Shown one piece after another: positions 6,098 through 13,020 of a DNA stretch of 34,427 nucleotides (position 1 is the first letter of the stretch; the number at the start of each line of letters is the position of its first letter). The notes beneath the pieces were generated by a model. That model saw only the letters and a list, made by a program, of their open reading frames with translations, was not told the origin of the DNA and did no database searches. A program made the position numbers and the translations under genes. The stretch covers positions 1-34,427 of the IMG/VR virus record IMGVR_UViG_3300005828_000057, one strand, 5' to 3'. This DNA comes from a virus.

Positions 6098-6245
6098 TAC
6101 GGCCCCTCGTTTCAAGTCGTCGCCTATTACGCCCCAAAAGCTCTTGTTTTGCAAGTCACTTAAAATGAGCCCTTGCCTCGGACGGTTTTGCAACCTCGAA
6201 GCAAGAGCCCGAGACGAATACCTGAAATTCGGTACGCTTGAAGCT
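6098..6245. other. Intergenic region between replication block and protease
   Basis: These 148 bp upstream of the protease hold no ORF I could support. On the minus strand the nonamer TTGCAAAAC occurs twice. The copy nearer the gene begins TTGCAA and is followed 19 bp later by TAATAG, a weak promoter candidate for the protease. No clear terminator hairpin follows the gene ending at 6246. Confidence 0.35.
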
Positions 6246-6716
6246 TTACGGGTTTTTGGTTTGTAGGGCAAGAGATTTTCCTTTGTTCATTTGCGCGTCG
6301 AAAAAATCGCAACCTTGTTTGAATTGTTTTTTTGAGATCACTCCGGTCGTCAAATCCTTCACAAGCTTGATTCTCCCCTCGATCCTCTCACGAACCGCCG
6401 GATCGTCGTATTCCTTCGGGTCGTATGCATTTTGTAATTGGTCGTAATAACTTCCCGCCCCCGCTTCCGCTTGGTATTGGCGCGTTTTGCGGTTGTTGAG
6501 TTCTTCGCTCCATTTGTCATAGAACCAACGCGGAAGCGGCGCGGTACGTTGCGTGTCGATTGCCTCTTCGATTATGTGGGAAAACCACGCATCGTCGGCA
6601 TCCTTACCAATTCGCTTCCAAAGCATAGCAATGCGGTGAGGGGTATAGAATTTGTCGCCTCCGGGGAATGTCTCTCGAAGTCGTTTGAGCTCCCGCTCGA
6701 AATGGTCAATCGTCAT
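6246..6716 (-). CDS. Putative helicase loader / replication accessory protein, 156 aa
   Basis: A 156-residue mainly helical protein. The N-terminal 75 residues (FERELKRLRETFPGGDKFYTPHRIAMLWKRIGKDADDAWF...PLPRWF) resemble the start of phage helicase loaders and the G40P loader/inhibitor family, where a W..L......F...V..... PP pattern is usual. The C-terminal part has an acidic then basic helical segment. It starts with ATG at 6716 inside the end of the winged-helix replication gene, with GGAGA at good spacing. The pairing with that gene is the lambda O/P arrangement: an initiator followed by a loader of the host DnaB helicase. The assignment is from pattern and context. Confidence 0.5.
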   Translation of the reverse strand: MTIDHFERELKRLRETFPGGDKFYTPHRIAMLWKRIGKDADDAWFSHIIEEAIDTQRTAPLPRWFYDKWSEELNNRKTRQYQAEAGAGSYYDQLQNAYDPKEYDDPAVRERIEGRIKLVKDLTTGVISKKQFKQGCDFFDAQMNKGKSLALQTKNP

Positions 6717-7425
6717 AATCGTCTCCAAATATGATTTTTTTCTCGCTCTTACTAAACCCAACGTCTCCGGCCTTGTTGGAAGGCATCGTTTTCCGATGCC
6801 GCTCCCAGCCTCTCGAAAACCAATTTGCAAGAAATCGTGCAAAGTTTGTTTTGGGTCGCCGTTGAGGGTTGGCATCAAGCCACGCGATCGCTTTGTGAAT
6901 TTCGTGAACGAGCCAATCGGCGTCGCCGTAGGTCTTATACCAAAGCGCAACGGTGCGTTGTTTAATACCCGCTTTTAAGAAAAAGTCCAATAGCTCGGGA
7001 GAATCAAAAGGCGGAGGAAGGGTTGAAAGGGTCGCAAGAGCGACCGAGTTTTTCGGTCGTTCTGCGTCTTTTGTATTCTTATGTTTTGTATTGTTTTGTT
7101 CTGTATTGTTATGTTCTGTATTGTATTGTGTGATCGAACTCGAACGAATTCGAACTATTTGATTCTCTTGTAGTTTTTCTAGTGCTGATTTTATGGTCTT
7201 TTCCGAGCAACCCGTTTGCCTCGAAACAAAATTGACTTTCAACTCCCAACTTTTCCCTTGTTTTTGCGAAGTTCGGCACAATATGTAAAAAAAGACAGTC
7301 CATTCGGCCGCATCCAATTCCGCGAAGTCCTCGTTTGCAAAAATATTGTTTTCAACCCGAAACCAATGGCAATGGTAATCCGACCTCGGATTAAATTTTT
7401 CCCAGCCCAAAACCTCAATTTTCAT
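6706..7425 (-). CDS. Winged-helix phage replication protein, 239 aa
   Basis: A 239-residue protein. Residues about 20-110 form a winged-helix domain (FRVENNIFANEDFAELDAAEWTVFFYILC... VSRQTGCSEKTIKSALEKLQENQIVRI) like phage replication initiators and DnaD-like N-domains. A low-complexity stretch rich in Asn, Thr and His (residues about 112-130, from a repeated TTGTTCTGTAT-like DNA run at 7070-7130) links it to a C-terminal helical domain (WYKTYGDADWLVHEIHKAIAWLD, FLANWFSRGW). This is the likely origin-binding protein; the genome encodes no polymerase or helicase. The ATG at 7425 is the first in a divergent region with the ERF cluster. Confidence 0.7.
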   Translation of the reverse strand: MKIEVLGWEKFNPRSDYHCHWFRVENNIFANEDFAELDAAEWTVFFYILCRTSQKQGKSWELKVNFVSRQTGCSEKTIKSALEKLQENQIVRIRSSSITQYNTEHNNTEQNNTKHKNTKDAERPKNSVALATLSTLPPPFDSPELLDFFLKAGIKQRTVALWYKTYGDADWLVHEIHKAIAWLDANPQRRPKTNFARFLANWFSRGWERHRKTMPSNKAGDVGFSKSEKKIIFGDDYDD

Positions 7426-7463
7426 TTCTCGGCCCCCGTCTTGTAGATCATCAATAGTTGCAC

Positions 7464-7497
7464 TTGACGGGAATTTAGGTAAGTATCAGCCCGTCAA
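7464..7497. promoter_or_regulatory. Perfect 8-bp inverted repeat in replication/ERF divergent region
   Basis: TTGACGGG at 7464-7471 and its exact reverse complement CCCGTCAA at 7490-7497 are separated by 18 bp. Both arms begin with TTGACG, a good -35 box, reading inward on opposite strands. No matching -10 box at 16-18 bp spacing was found inside. The site may be an operator, an origin iteron pair or a hairpin in the leader of a rightward transcript. Confidence 0.45.
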
Positions 7498-7522
7498 AAC
7501 ATCACGGGCAATCTAAGCCTTT

Positions 7523-7559
7523 GAGGTCCGGAAAGCAAAACTTTTCGGGCCTCTTTTTT
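7523..7559 (+). terminator. Rho-independent terminator upstream of the ERF gene
   Basis: GAGGTCCGGAAAG (7523-7535) pairs with CTTTTCGGGCCTC (7541-7553) over all 13 positions, two being G-U wobbles, with a CAAAA loop and six T residues (7554-7559). This is a textbook rightward intrinsic terminator. It lies 95 bp before the ERF start and after no rightward gene, so it either insulates the cluster, ends a short untranslated transcript started near 7464-7500, or acts as an attenuator for the ERF operon. Confidence 0.8.
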
Positions 7560-7612
7560 CTTGACGCCAACCCTCAAAAGTGTAGAACCCCCAATAGACG
7601 AAAACTTGGAGT

Positions 7613-7642
7613 TTGAGTTACGAGCCCAAATTCCCATACAAT
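7613..7642 (+). promoter_or_regulatory. Candidate promoter immediately before the ERF gene
   Basis: TTGAGT (7613-7618) and TACAAT (7637-7642) are separated by 18 bp; the -10 box is identical to that of the promoter candidate at 3885. Transcription would start near 7649, only about five bases before the ATG at 7654, which would remove most of the ribosome binding site. Either the transcript is nearly leaderless or this match is fortuitous. Confidence 0.3.
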
Positions 7643-7653
7643 TAGAGGTCGAA

Positions 7654-8364
7654 ATGGAAGCAAACCAACTGCAAGGGAGCTCCGTACCGTTGCCGTTTGA
7701 GCAACCCCAAAAGGTCGATAAAATCGCCGAGGCGCTCGCAAAGGCTCAAGAAGAGATTGGAACCGTTGCGAAAAATTCTAAGGGCGTGTACGGCATGTTT
7801 GCCAATCATGGAGATTGTTGGGAGGCCGTCCGGAAGATCCTTTCAAAAAACGGATTATGCCTCGTTCAACTCACGGCTCCGGACCCCCGAGGGATTATGC
7901 TCACGACGAAACTCGTCCATAAAACGGGCCAATTTTTTGAAATGGAAATGTTTATGCCCGCCCGCGATCCGAGCAATCCACAAACCTACGGATCGGCGCT
8001 CACTTACGCGAGACGATATTCACTTTGTAGCATTACGGGGCTTGTTGCGGACGAGGACGACGACGGGGAGCACGCGGTTCCAAAAGGTAAGCCCGCAACA
8101 AATACAACGTCCAAGGGGCCGAAGGCGACGAATTGGGACCCCAAATCGCCGGACGCCCCTTGGCGTTCTAAGCCCGCAACGGCAAAAGCGATAGGGCTTG
8201 CGGGTAAATTACTCCGTGAAAAGTTTGGCGACGAGGGAGCGATCACCGACTTCCTATTTAAGACATTCGGGCAAGAACTCGTTGGAACCGAAAACGGAGG
8301 GGCAACCCTTGCGAGGCTTACCGGCGGGAACGTGAGCGACATGATCGAGGAATTGAAAAAATGA
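7654..8364 (+). CDS. erf: ERF-family single-strand annealing recombinase
   Basis: A 236-residue protein of the ERF family, ring-forming annealing proteins such as P22 Erf that promote genome circularisation and recombination. The conserved core runs about residues 20-145; its hallmark GSALTYARRYSLCSI followed by ADEDDDG is present near residues 113-140. A basic, Pro/Lys-rich linker and a helical C-terminal domain (residues about 175-236) follow. The ATG at 7654 has AGAGGT at good spacing; a TTG at 7561 in the same frame has none and sits directly after the terminator T-run. It is the first gene of cluster B, coupled to the next by an ATGA overlap. Confidence 0.9.
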   Translation: MEANQLQGSSVPLPFEQPQKVDKIAEALAKAQEEIGTVAKNSKGVYGMFANHGDCWEAVRKILSKNGLCLVQLTAPDPRGIMLTTKLVHKTGQFFEMEMFMPARDPSNPQTYGSALTYARRYSLCSITGLVADEDDDGEHAVPKGKPATNTTSKGPKATNWDPKSPDAPWRSKPATAKAIGLAGKLLREKFGDEGAITDFLFKTFGQELVGTENGGATLARLTGGNVSDMIEELKK

Positions 8365-8591
8365 ACGACGAGCACGAGCCATTCCAAATAGAGGCGGAGT
8401 TGAGTAGGAAAATTACGAGAGACCTTCGAAAAGCGGCGGAGCATATGTTGGAGGCCGTACTTGTTCCGAGCGTTGAGGATCTCCCCGACGAGCTCAAGAT
8501 GACTCTTTTCATTGTTTGGAGAAATGCTGAAATAATGGCAAGAAAAGCGGAGTCGGAAATAGCTGAATTTGGTAGGATTTGGGTCGAGTGA
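8361..8591 (+). CDS. Hypothetical helical acidic protein, 76 aa
   Basis: A 76-residue, predicted all-helical protein with many Glu, Ala and Arg residues (AELSRKITRDLRKAAEHMLEAVLVP... IVWRNAEIMARKAESEIAEFG). No family was recognised. ATGA overlap with the ERF gene and GTGA overlap with the next gene indicate coupled translation. A role beside ERF in recombination is suggested only by the operon. Confidence 0.65.
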   Translation: MNDEHEPFQIEAELSRKITRDLRKAAEHMLEAVLVPSVEDLPDELKMTLFIVWRNAEIMARKAESEIAEFGRIWVE

Positions 8592-8959
8592 ATTTCCCTT
8601 GTTCGAAATGCGGAGCTTGTTGTCGGCGTGCCGGTAATTGGTCGAATGGAATTGTTCCAGTCAAAGCGGACGGATCGTGCGGGCACTTACTCCCCGACGA
8701 TACTTGCGGGATTTACGACGAGCGGCCCGTCGTATGTAACGTCACTCGTGGTTATGTCGAGCTCTTTTCCGGAGGGGGCTTGACCGAAAAGGAATTTTTC
8801 CGGCTGAATAGCATGGTTTGCAACGAAATGATCCGAGCCGACGGGCTTGATTCAAAGTTCTTGATTGACTTGGAAAAGGAATATGGGGAGACAAATGACA
8901 AAACAAGCAAAAAAGTTGGAGCCGACTTGGATAGAATCGGCGAAAAGAGCGAAGCCTGA
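8588..8959 (+). CDS. YkgJ-like CxxCxxCC metal-binding protein, 123 aa
   Basis: A 123-residue protein with PCSKCGACCR at residues about 4-13, then CGHLLPDDTCGIYDERPVVC, the layout of the YkgJ / zinc- or iron-chelating CxxCxxCC family (PF03692 type). Members bind a metal ion through conserved Cys; their biochemical role is poorly known, and phage copies exist. The start is GTG at 8588 overlapping the previous stop as GTGA; a TTG at 8579 would add three residues. The C-terminal third is acidic and Lys-rich. It overlaps the start of the next gene by 65 nt. Confidence 0.8.
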   Translation: MNFPCSKCGACCRRAGNWSNGIVPVKADGSCGHLLPDDTCGIYDERPVVCNVTRGYVELFSGGGLTEKEFFRLNSMVCNEMIRADGLDSKFLIDLEKEYGETNDKTSKKVGADLDRIGEKSEA

Positions 8960-9050
8960 AAGTTGGGAGCGAGGAAGTATCACAAAAGAATCGGTGCGCC
9001 GGAAGCGGCAATTGGCAAAAGCGGCGCGAAGGCGTAACCGGCGTAAATAG
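8895..9050 (+). CDS. Small very basic protein, 51 aa
   Basis: A 51-residue protein, strongly basic towards the end (SVRRKRQLAKAARRRNRRK). The ATG at 8895 follows GGGGAGA at good spacing, inside the end of the CxxCxxCC gene in another frame. Size and charge suggest nucleic-acid or ribosome binding, but nothing more specific can be said. It is the last gene of cluster B and is followed by the 268-bp non-coding region. Confidence 0.55.
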   Translation: MTKQAKKLEPTWIESAKRAKPESWERGSITKESVRRKRQLAKAARRRNRRK

Positions 9051-9318
9051 AATTGTTTTGGTTCTAATCGCGATCCCTAAATAGTAACTTCGCGAGCCAA
9101 ATCGGGGGAGAATGTTAGAATATAGACCTCGCGCAAACCGGCAAGGTGCTAACATCCTATGGGGCAAAGGATCACCGGGAAGCCCCTTTTTAAACTATTA
9201 CCAACCCACGGGTTGAAAATGGTTACAATGGTCTTGAGCGGGGGCTCCGGACTATTAAGCGGGTTAAGCGTAGACCGGGCTTGAGCTCTAAGTGACCCGC
9301 CCAAGGAAGCTTTACCGC
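9051..9318. other. Non-coding region with multiple short stems, candidate structured RNA
   Basis: These 268 bp lie between convergent genes and hold no ORF with a ribosome binding site. Perfect short stems include TCGCGA (9068-9073) with TCGCGA (9090-9095); GGTG and ATCCT (9145-9158) with AGGAT-CACC (9168-9176); CAACC (9202-9206) with GGTTG (9211-9215), loop CACG; GAGC (9236-9239) with GCTC (9244-9247), loop GGGG; and GCGGGT (9259-9264) with ACCCGC (9295-9300). No tRNA, tmRNA or known RNA family was recognised. In a genome where genes overlap nearly everywhere, a retained non-coding stretch of this size suggests a function: a structured RNA, origin or terminators. Confidence 0.45.
9161..9191 (+). 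terminator. Possible terminator of rightward cluster B
   Basis: GGGGC (9161-9165) can pair with GCCCC (9182-9186), followed immediately by TTTTT (9187-9191). The 16-base loop is large and the ATCCT/AGGAT stem competes for part of it, so the two folds are alternatives or a pseudoknot. It lies 110 bp after the last rightward gene. Confidence 0.4.
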
Positions 9319-9576
9319 TCACGGAGGGGGTCCAATTCCCCATTTTGAGGGGCTCACGCAACGCTCACCGTCCTTCGAGAGGCACAGGCCGTCCTTTTTG
9401 CACTCCGCCCCTTGTAGGGCCTTTGCGGCGAAATCCTCGTTTGTTTTTGAAGGGTCCGGAGCATGACAAAAACCGTCTCCAACTTTCATCGAGGGTCGAA
9501 ATTCGGCAACCCTCGGAGACTCAATCGCGTGGTAAATACCCGCGTACAAAAAAAGTATGCCTAGAATTGGGATCAT
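9319..9576 (-). CDS. Small exported Cys-containing protein, 85 aa
   Basis: An 85-residue protein with a short hydrophobic start (MIPILGILFLYAGIYHAI) acting as signal peptide or anchor. A hydrophilic part follows with four Cys (DGFCHAPD, GAECKKDGLCL, GERCVSP) and a Pro-rich end. Four Cys after an export signal suggest two disulfides outside the cytoplasm. The ATG at 9576 has GGAGG at good spacing. It is the last gene behind the LamG adhesin, 47 bp downstream. No family was recognised. Confidence 0.65.
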   Translation of the reverse strand: MIPILGILFLYAGIYHAIESPRVAEFRPSMKVGDGFCHAPDPSKTNEDFAAKALQGAECKKDGLCLSKDGERCVSPSKWGIGPPP

Positions 9577-9623
9577 TCAAAACCTCCGGTTGGAGGTCAT
9601 GCAAAGCAACTGCCAATTAATTC

Positions 9624-11855
9624 CTAGAACGCTTGGAGGTCTCCGGCTTCCATCGCTTGCGTCGAGCCGTGGTTCCCATTGCCGCTCGAATCGAGAACTC
9701 CGTTCGCGGAAATCGTGTCGCCCGACTCCATGAGTAATGCCATTGCGAAATCGTCCTTGCTTGTATACGCGCCGTGGTTTGAGGTTGGGTTCGTTGGGGT
9801 TCCGGAATTCCAAAGTTCCGCAAACTCGGCGGCCGTAAGAACCTCCGTATCCCAAAAGAGCACGCGGCCGAGCTTCCCAACAAAGAACGCTCCGGAGCCG
9901 TCTCCGAATGACCCAATGTTTACGTTGTCGTTGTTGGTACTGATTACGGTCATGGCATCGTCTATTGGTTTTGATGCTCCCGCCGTGACGTCCGCTCCGT
10001 CTACGAAAATTTTCAAAACCCCCGCTTCGAAGGTCATACCAAGTTGATGAGCCGCACCGTCGGCCATATTGGTTTGATGAATATATTGCTTGTCGTTCGC
10101 GCCGTCAGCAACGTACACGATAAAAAATCCAGTCGTATTTTCAATATAGAATTGGTACGCGATTGGAGTTCCGGCCGGTCGTTTTGACGCAATGAATAGG
10201 TTGGGCCCCGCCGGAGCCGAACTCAATTTGATTATGCTCTCAAATGAAAAGTTGTCCGAAATATCGAGGGAAGCATTATCGAGAACTTTAATATATTCGT
10301 CGGTACCCCCAAAATTCCAACACGATTGAAGAGTGTAAGACGGCACATCGGCCACGATATTCGCAGCGTTTGTCATGTTTTCGGCGGTCCCGTTGTTCCC
10401 CGCAATTTTGTCTACAACACCGTTGCTTACTTCAACGTCGTCGGGAGCCTCGCCCAATGGAGGGAAAAATTCAGTGTTTGCGGCGAGGTTGGTTCTCGGA
10501 TCTAATACAACCCCCGAATTATATAGAGCAAGAACTTCCGCCTGGCTCAACTCCTTGTCGAATATTGCGGCGCTTGTAGACCTTCCATTCCAGAATGACG
10601 AGGGAGTATCAAAGCGAGAACCGAGACGCATTGCCGCCGTGACGTCGATTGTCCCCGCCAAATCATCACGCACCACGCTTTTCGATTGGAGACCTCCGTT
10701 TTTGTAAACTTTAATTCCGGCCGCTGTACTAGATCCGTCGTAAGTAATTACCATGTGTACCCAAGTATTCAGGGTAAACATATTTGATACGGTATAATGA
10801 ATGAAGTTCTCACCGGGAGGGGAGGCGTCGTTGATTACGAAGCTCAAAAGATCGTTGACTCCCGTCGTAAGCAAATTCCAACCCGCGAAACTACCAACCC
10901 CCTCTTGTTTAGACCAAATGCACTTACTTACTTGAGAATCGGCTCCGGACTTAACCCAAATAGATTGGGACCAAACCGAGGTATTACTCTTCTTGAGGAC
11001 GTCCCCAAAAGAGATCGTTTCGTCTACTCCGTCGAAAATTATGGACTTGGTATCCGTGACGAGCGGAATACCCGGGTAATCAACAACAAAATCAGCGGTA
11101 CCAAGAGAGACTCCGACTTGGGTCGTATCTCCGTTGCCGCTTTGATCGACGAGGTCGTATTGAGATGCACCCAAAATTATGGCCGAAGAGATCCCCGGTT
11201 GGTAGCTATGTGTGAGATTTGCGGCCGAGACCAATGTTGTAGGGTTCACGCCAACGCCGGTTGCGAGAGCGGTAACGTCCGCCGCACTCAAGATCGCCGT
11301 ATCCCAGAAATTTAACATCGCCATATTTCCCTGATACGGGTTGTAAACTCCGGCGGCATCTTTTCCGATGAAAAAAGACGCCGAACTATTTTTAACCGTA
11401 TCGGGAATTGTCCCGAGAAAAACAATTCCCAAGTCCTCAACTCCGTCAACGTACAATTTTGCATTCGTTCCATTCGACCAAGTTGCGGCAATGTGATGCC
11501 AAGTATTGTCGAAAACGGTTACATTCCCTTGTGCTCGATATAGGGAGCCGGAGGTTGTTCCCACAATCCACAAGGTAAGCTTGTCGGTACCATTGACGGC
11601 CGCACGGCCCTTTTTGAGCGCCCAAGATCCAAGAGCCCCGGACGACCATTGAGAGGCCACAATTCCGTCCTCTTGTGCCGGTCCCTTCACCCAGCCCGAA
11701 ATACTGAAAAGCTCCGCCGCCGCCGGAATTGGGTTGTCTTGTTCGTTTGCGGTGAACCAATCGTTCACTCCGTCGAGTAGTACGGAGCCATTCCATACTA
11801 TTTGAGACGGCACGCCGCCGCCTCCGGGCCTTTTTGTGAAAAGAGGGATGATCAC
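9624..11855 (-). CDS. Triple LamG/concanavalin-like domain protein, putative adhesin, 743 aa
   Basis: A 743-residue protein with three repeated LamG-type beta-sandwich domains at about residues 22-200, 268-450 and 510-690. Each has an FDGV.D start, a central FS..W/E..... strand pattern, a TWHHIAATW- or TWVHMVITYDG-like strand pair with YVDG or YKNG, and an FWD..LS..EV..L closing motif. Such domains bind carbohydrates or surface proteins; in phages they sit on fibres or decorate the capsid. The start is GTG at 11855, directly after the TAA of the upstream gene. There is no signal peptide, consistent with a virion protein. It lies apart from the tail genes, behind its own promoter candidate, and is coupled to a virion-like protein. 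Confidence 0.85.
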   Translation of the reverse strand: MIIPLFTKRPGGGGVPSQIVWNGSVLLDGVNDWFTANEQDNPIPAAAELFSISGWVKGPAQEDGIVASQWSSGALGSWALKKGRAAVNGTDKLTLWIVGTTSGSLYRAQGNVTVFDNTWHHIAATWSNGTNAKLYVDGVEDLGIVFLGTIPDTVKNSSASFFIGKDAAGVYNPYQGNMAMLNFWDTAILSAADVTALATGVGVNPTTLVSAANLTHSYQPGISSAIILGASQYDLVDQSGNGDTTQVGVSLGTADFVVDYPGIPLVTDTKSIIFDGVDETISFGDVLKKSNTSVWSQSIWVKSGADSQVSKCIWSKQEGVGSFAGWNLLTTGVNDLLSFVINDASPPGENFIHYTVSNMFTLNTWVHMVITYDGSSTAAGIKVYKNGGLQSKSVVRDDLAGTIDVTAAMRLGSRFDTPSSFWNGRSTSAAIFDKELSQAEVLALYNSGVVLDPRTNLAANTEFFPPLGEAPDDVEVSNGVVDKIAGNNGTAENMTNAANIVADVPSYTLQSCWNFGGTDEYIKVLDNASLDISDNFSFESIIKLSSAPAGPNLFIASKRPAGTPIAYQFYIENTTGFFIVYVADGANDKQYIHQTNMADGAAHQLGMTFEAGVLKIFVDGADVTAGASKPIDDAMTVISTNNDNVNIGSFGDGSGAFFVGKLGRVLFWDTEVLTAAEFAELWNSGTPTNPTSNHGAYTSKDDFAMALLMESGDTISANGVLDSSGNGNHGSTQAMEAGDLQAF

Positions 11856-12275
11856 TTAATTGGCCTCAACCATTTGAAATATGACGCTTCCTTGCGCTGA
11901 ATTGACGGCATTATTTAAAATTTTGAGAGTATAGATACCCGGCGTAATGAAAACCGGAGTTGCCTCGTTTGTTCTTACGGGTTGAATGATTTCGCTCAAT
12001 GTCGCCGAACGATCAACGAGCTTACCTCCGAGTACGTCGAGAGCGGCGTCCTCCGGAGAACCCAATTCGACGTCATAGGAAGCGGTTGGGGCGGGGGTAT
12101 CTGGGTTTGTGATTACGTTGAGAATGAAGCCGCCCGGCATGTCAACGAGGAAATTCTCCGTTGCGTCCGCTGGGTTGTTGGCAACCCAATCGATCCTTAC
12201 CGTTTTGAGATGTTTTCGAGGGTGATTATACCCGTAATCTACAACTGAACTTGTGACGACTCTTGAATTTGCCAT
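11856..12275 (-). CDS. Putative virion-associated beta-sandwich protein, 139 aa
   Basis: A 139-residue protein, mostly beta: HLKTVRIDWVANNPADATENF, GGFILNVITNPDTPAPTASYDVEL, GGKLVDRSATLSEIIQPV, PGIYTLKILNN. This pattern of a W-containing first strand, a PT..YDV.L strand and a G..L.DRS segment recurs in small structural proteins of many tailed phages whose exact role is undefined, possibly a decoration or adaptor subunit. The ATG at 12275 follows CGGGGGAAATCAC; an upstream extension to 12341 would run into the promoter. The next gene, the LamG adhesin, starts one base after its stop, so it may anchor the adhesin to the particle. Confidence 0.6.
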   Translation of the reverse strand: MANSRVVTSSVVDYGYNHPRKHLKTVRIDWVANNPADATENFLVDMPGGFILNVITNPDTPAPTASYDVELGSPEDAALDVLGGKLVDRSATLSEIIQPVRTNEATPVFITPGIYTLKILNNAVNSAQGSVIFQMVEAN

Positions 12276-12300
12276 GTGATTTCCCCCGATTTGTGAAACT

Positions 12301-12329
12301 ATTCTTATTCTATCAGGGCTTACTTTCAA
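12301..12329 (-). promoter_or_regulatory. Candidate leftward promoter for the LamG block
   Basis: On the minus strand TTGAAA (12329-12324, five of six) and AAGAAT (12306-12301, four of six) are 17 bp apart. Start would be near 12294, leaving about 19 nt before the ATG at 12275, enough for the GGGGG ribosome binding site. A TAGAAT at 12312-12307 has no suitable -35 box. Confidence 0.4.
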
Positions 12330-12376
12330 ACAAAAACGCATTGAAGTTCAACGCGGCATGTTGGCTTGACCGGCGG

Positions 12377-12391
12377 CACAATATAATTGTG
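12377..12391 (+). promoter_or_regulatory. Palindromic operator over a perfect -10 box, cluster C promoter
   Basis: TATAAT at 12382-12387 is a perfect -10 box, embedded in the palindrome CACAAT-ATA-ATTGTG (12377-12391). The -35 region is poor (TGTTGG at 17 bp, TTGGCT at 15 bp), so an activator or a different promoter type may be needed. The palindrome would let a dimeric regulator cover the -10 box and control the rightward genes from 12429. Confidence 0.5.
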
Positions 12392-12428
12392 AGTCATTTC
12401 GTGCGAAGCTTACCTCCGGGGGCTTATT

Positions 12429-12629
12429 ATGGACGAAAAAAAAGCCATTCGAGACGCCGAGATTTTTGTTGATCGTCAACTCAAGGAATATGCGCTATGG
12501 AGTAGACGCCCCGCCTTTGAAGAATTAACAGATCGCCTTTTGGGGGCGTTCCTAATGGGATACCGCGCCGGTTACAAAAGCGCGGAAGCGGGAAGAGATG
12601 CGCAAGCGGAAATGGACGCCGAAGAATGA
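12429..12629 (+). CDS. Hypothetical helical protein, 66 aa, cluster C
   Basis: A 66-residue predicted helical protein with mixed charge (KKAIRDAEIFVDRQLKEYALW... LTDRLLGAFLMGYRAGYKSAE) and an acidic end. The GAF.MGYRAGY stretch recalls short phage proteins of unknown function. The ATG at 12429 follows CGGGGG, the same unusual site seen before virion genes. Its stop overlaps the next gene as ATGA. It lies behind the palindromic promoter at 12377. Confidence 0.65.
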   Translation: MDEKKAIRDAEIFVDRQLKEYALWSRRPAFEELTDRLLGAFLMGYRAGYKSAEAGRDAQAEMDAEE

Positions 12630-12916
12630 GTGAATCAACTCACCTAATAAAACAATACTTAATAGCACTCGCCCAACGGAGGCCTTTGAATTTGAAAACC
12701 GGAGCGGTGAATCATGCGATCCTATTAAAACTCCAAGAGGATGACCTACCAAAAATTTGCGAAATCATTGAACGCTTACACAAAACCGCTTACGATGCTC
12801 TCGGAAAACTAGACGACGAACTCGACCAAGAGGCCGTTGCGAGGGATCTCGTAATGGTCGAGGAATTAGTTGTCCAATCGGATCTTGCTCGTTGGGGAGA
12901 TACGGGGGGTCACTAG
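12626..12916 (+). CDS. Hypothetical helical protein, 96 aa, cluster C
   Basis: A 96-residue, all-helical protein (THLIKQYLIALAQRR, LPKICEIIERLHKTAYDALGKLDDELDQEAVARDLVMVEELVV). The DELDQEAVARDLVMVEELV helix is acidic. There is no membrane segment or motif of known function. It is coupled to the previous gene by ATGA. Its TAG stop is followed by a possible GTG start of a longer version of the next gene. Confidence 0.65.
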   Translation: MSESTHLIKQYLIALAQRRPLNLKTGAVNHAILLKLQEDDLPKICEIIERLHKTAYDALGKLDDELDQEAVARDLVMVEELVVQSDLARWGDTGGH

Positions 12917-13020
12917 TGGGAAGAGTTCTCAATTTTGATTACCGAAGGCGCTCCGATTACAACGGCATGATTGCCCGGAAATATCGGAAGTACCTCAAAC
13001 AAATACGAAAGGGTACCTAT

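Noticed and set aside
7561-7653. TTG start at 7561 extending the ERF protein by 31 residues
   Set aside because: No ribosome binding site, it sits right after a terminator, and ERF proteins normally begin close to the chosen ATG.
9115-9128. AGAATATAGACC resembling part of a group I intron core
   Set aside because: The other conserved elements are missing and no gene is interrupted.
9326-9341. T-arm-like sequence suggesting a tRNA
   Set aside because: GGGGG-TCCAATT-CCCC lacks the TTC of a T-loop, no acceptor stem or anticodon arm fits, and it lies inside the coding end of a real gene.
9149-9361. Leftward ORF of about 64-70 codons across the non-coding region
   Set aside because: It has no ribosome binding site, overlaps the end of the 85-residue gene in another frame, and its openness fits GC-rich structured DNA.
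12916-13020. GTG start at 12916 for the last gene of cluster C
   Set aside because: Not excluded, but the recognisable family pattern begins at the ATG at 13021, so the shorter form is preferred.
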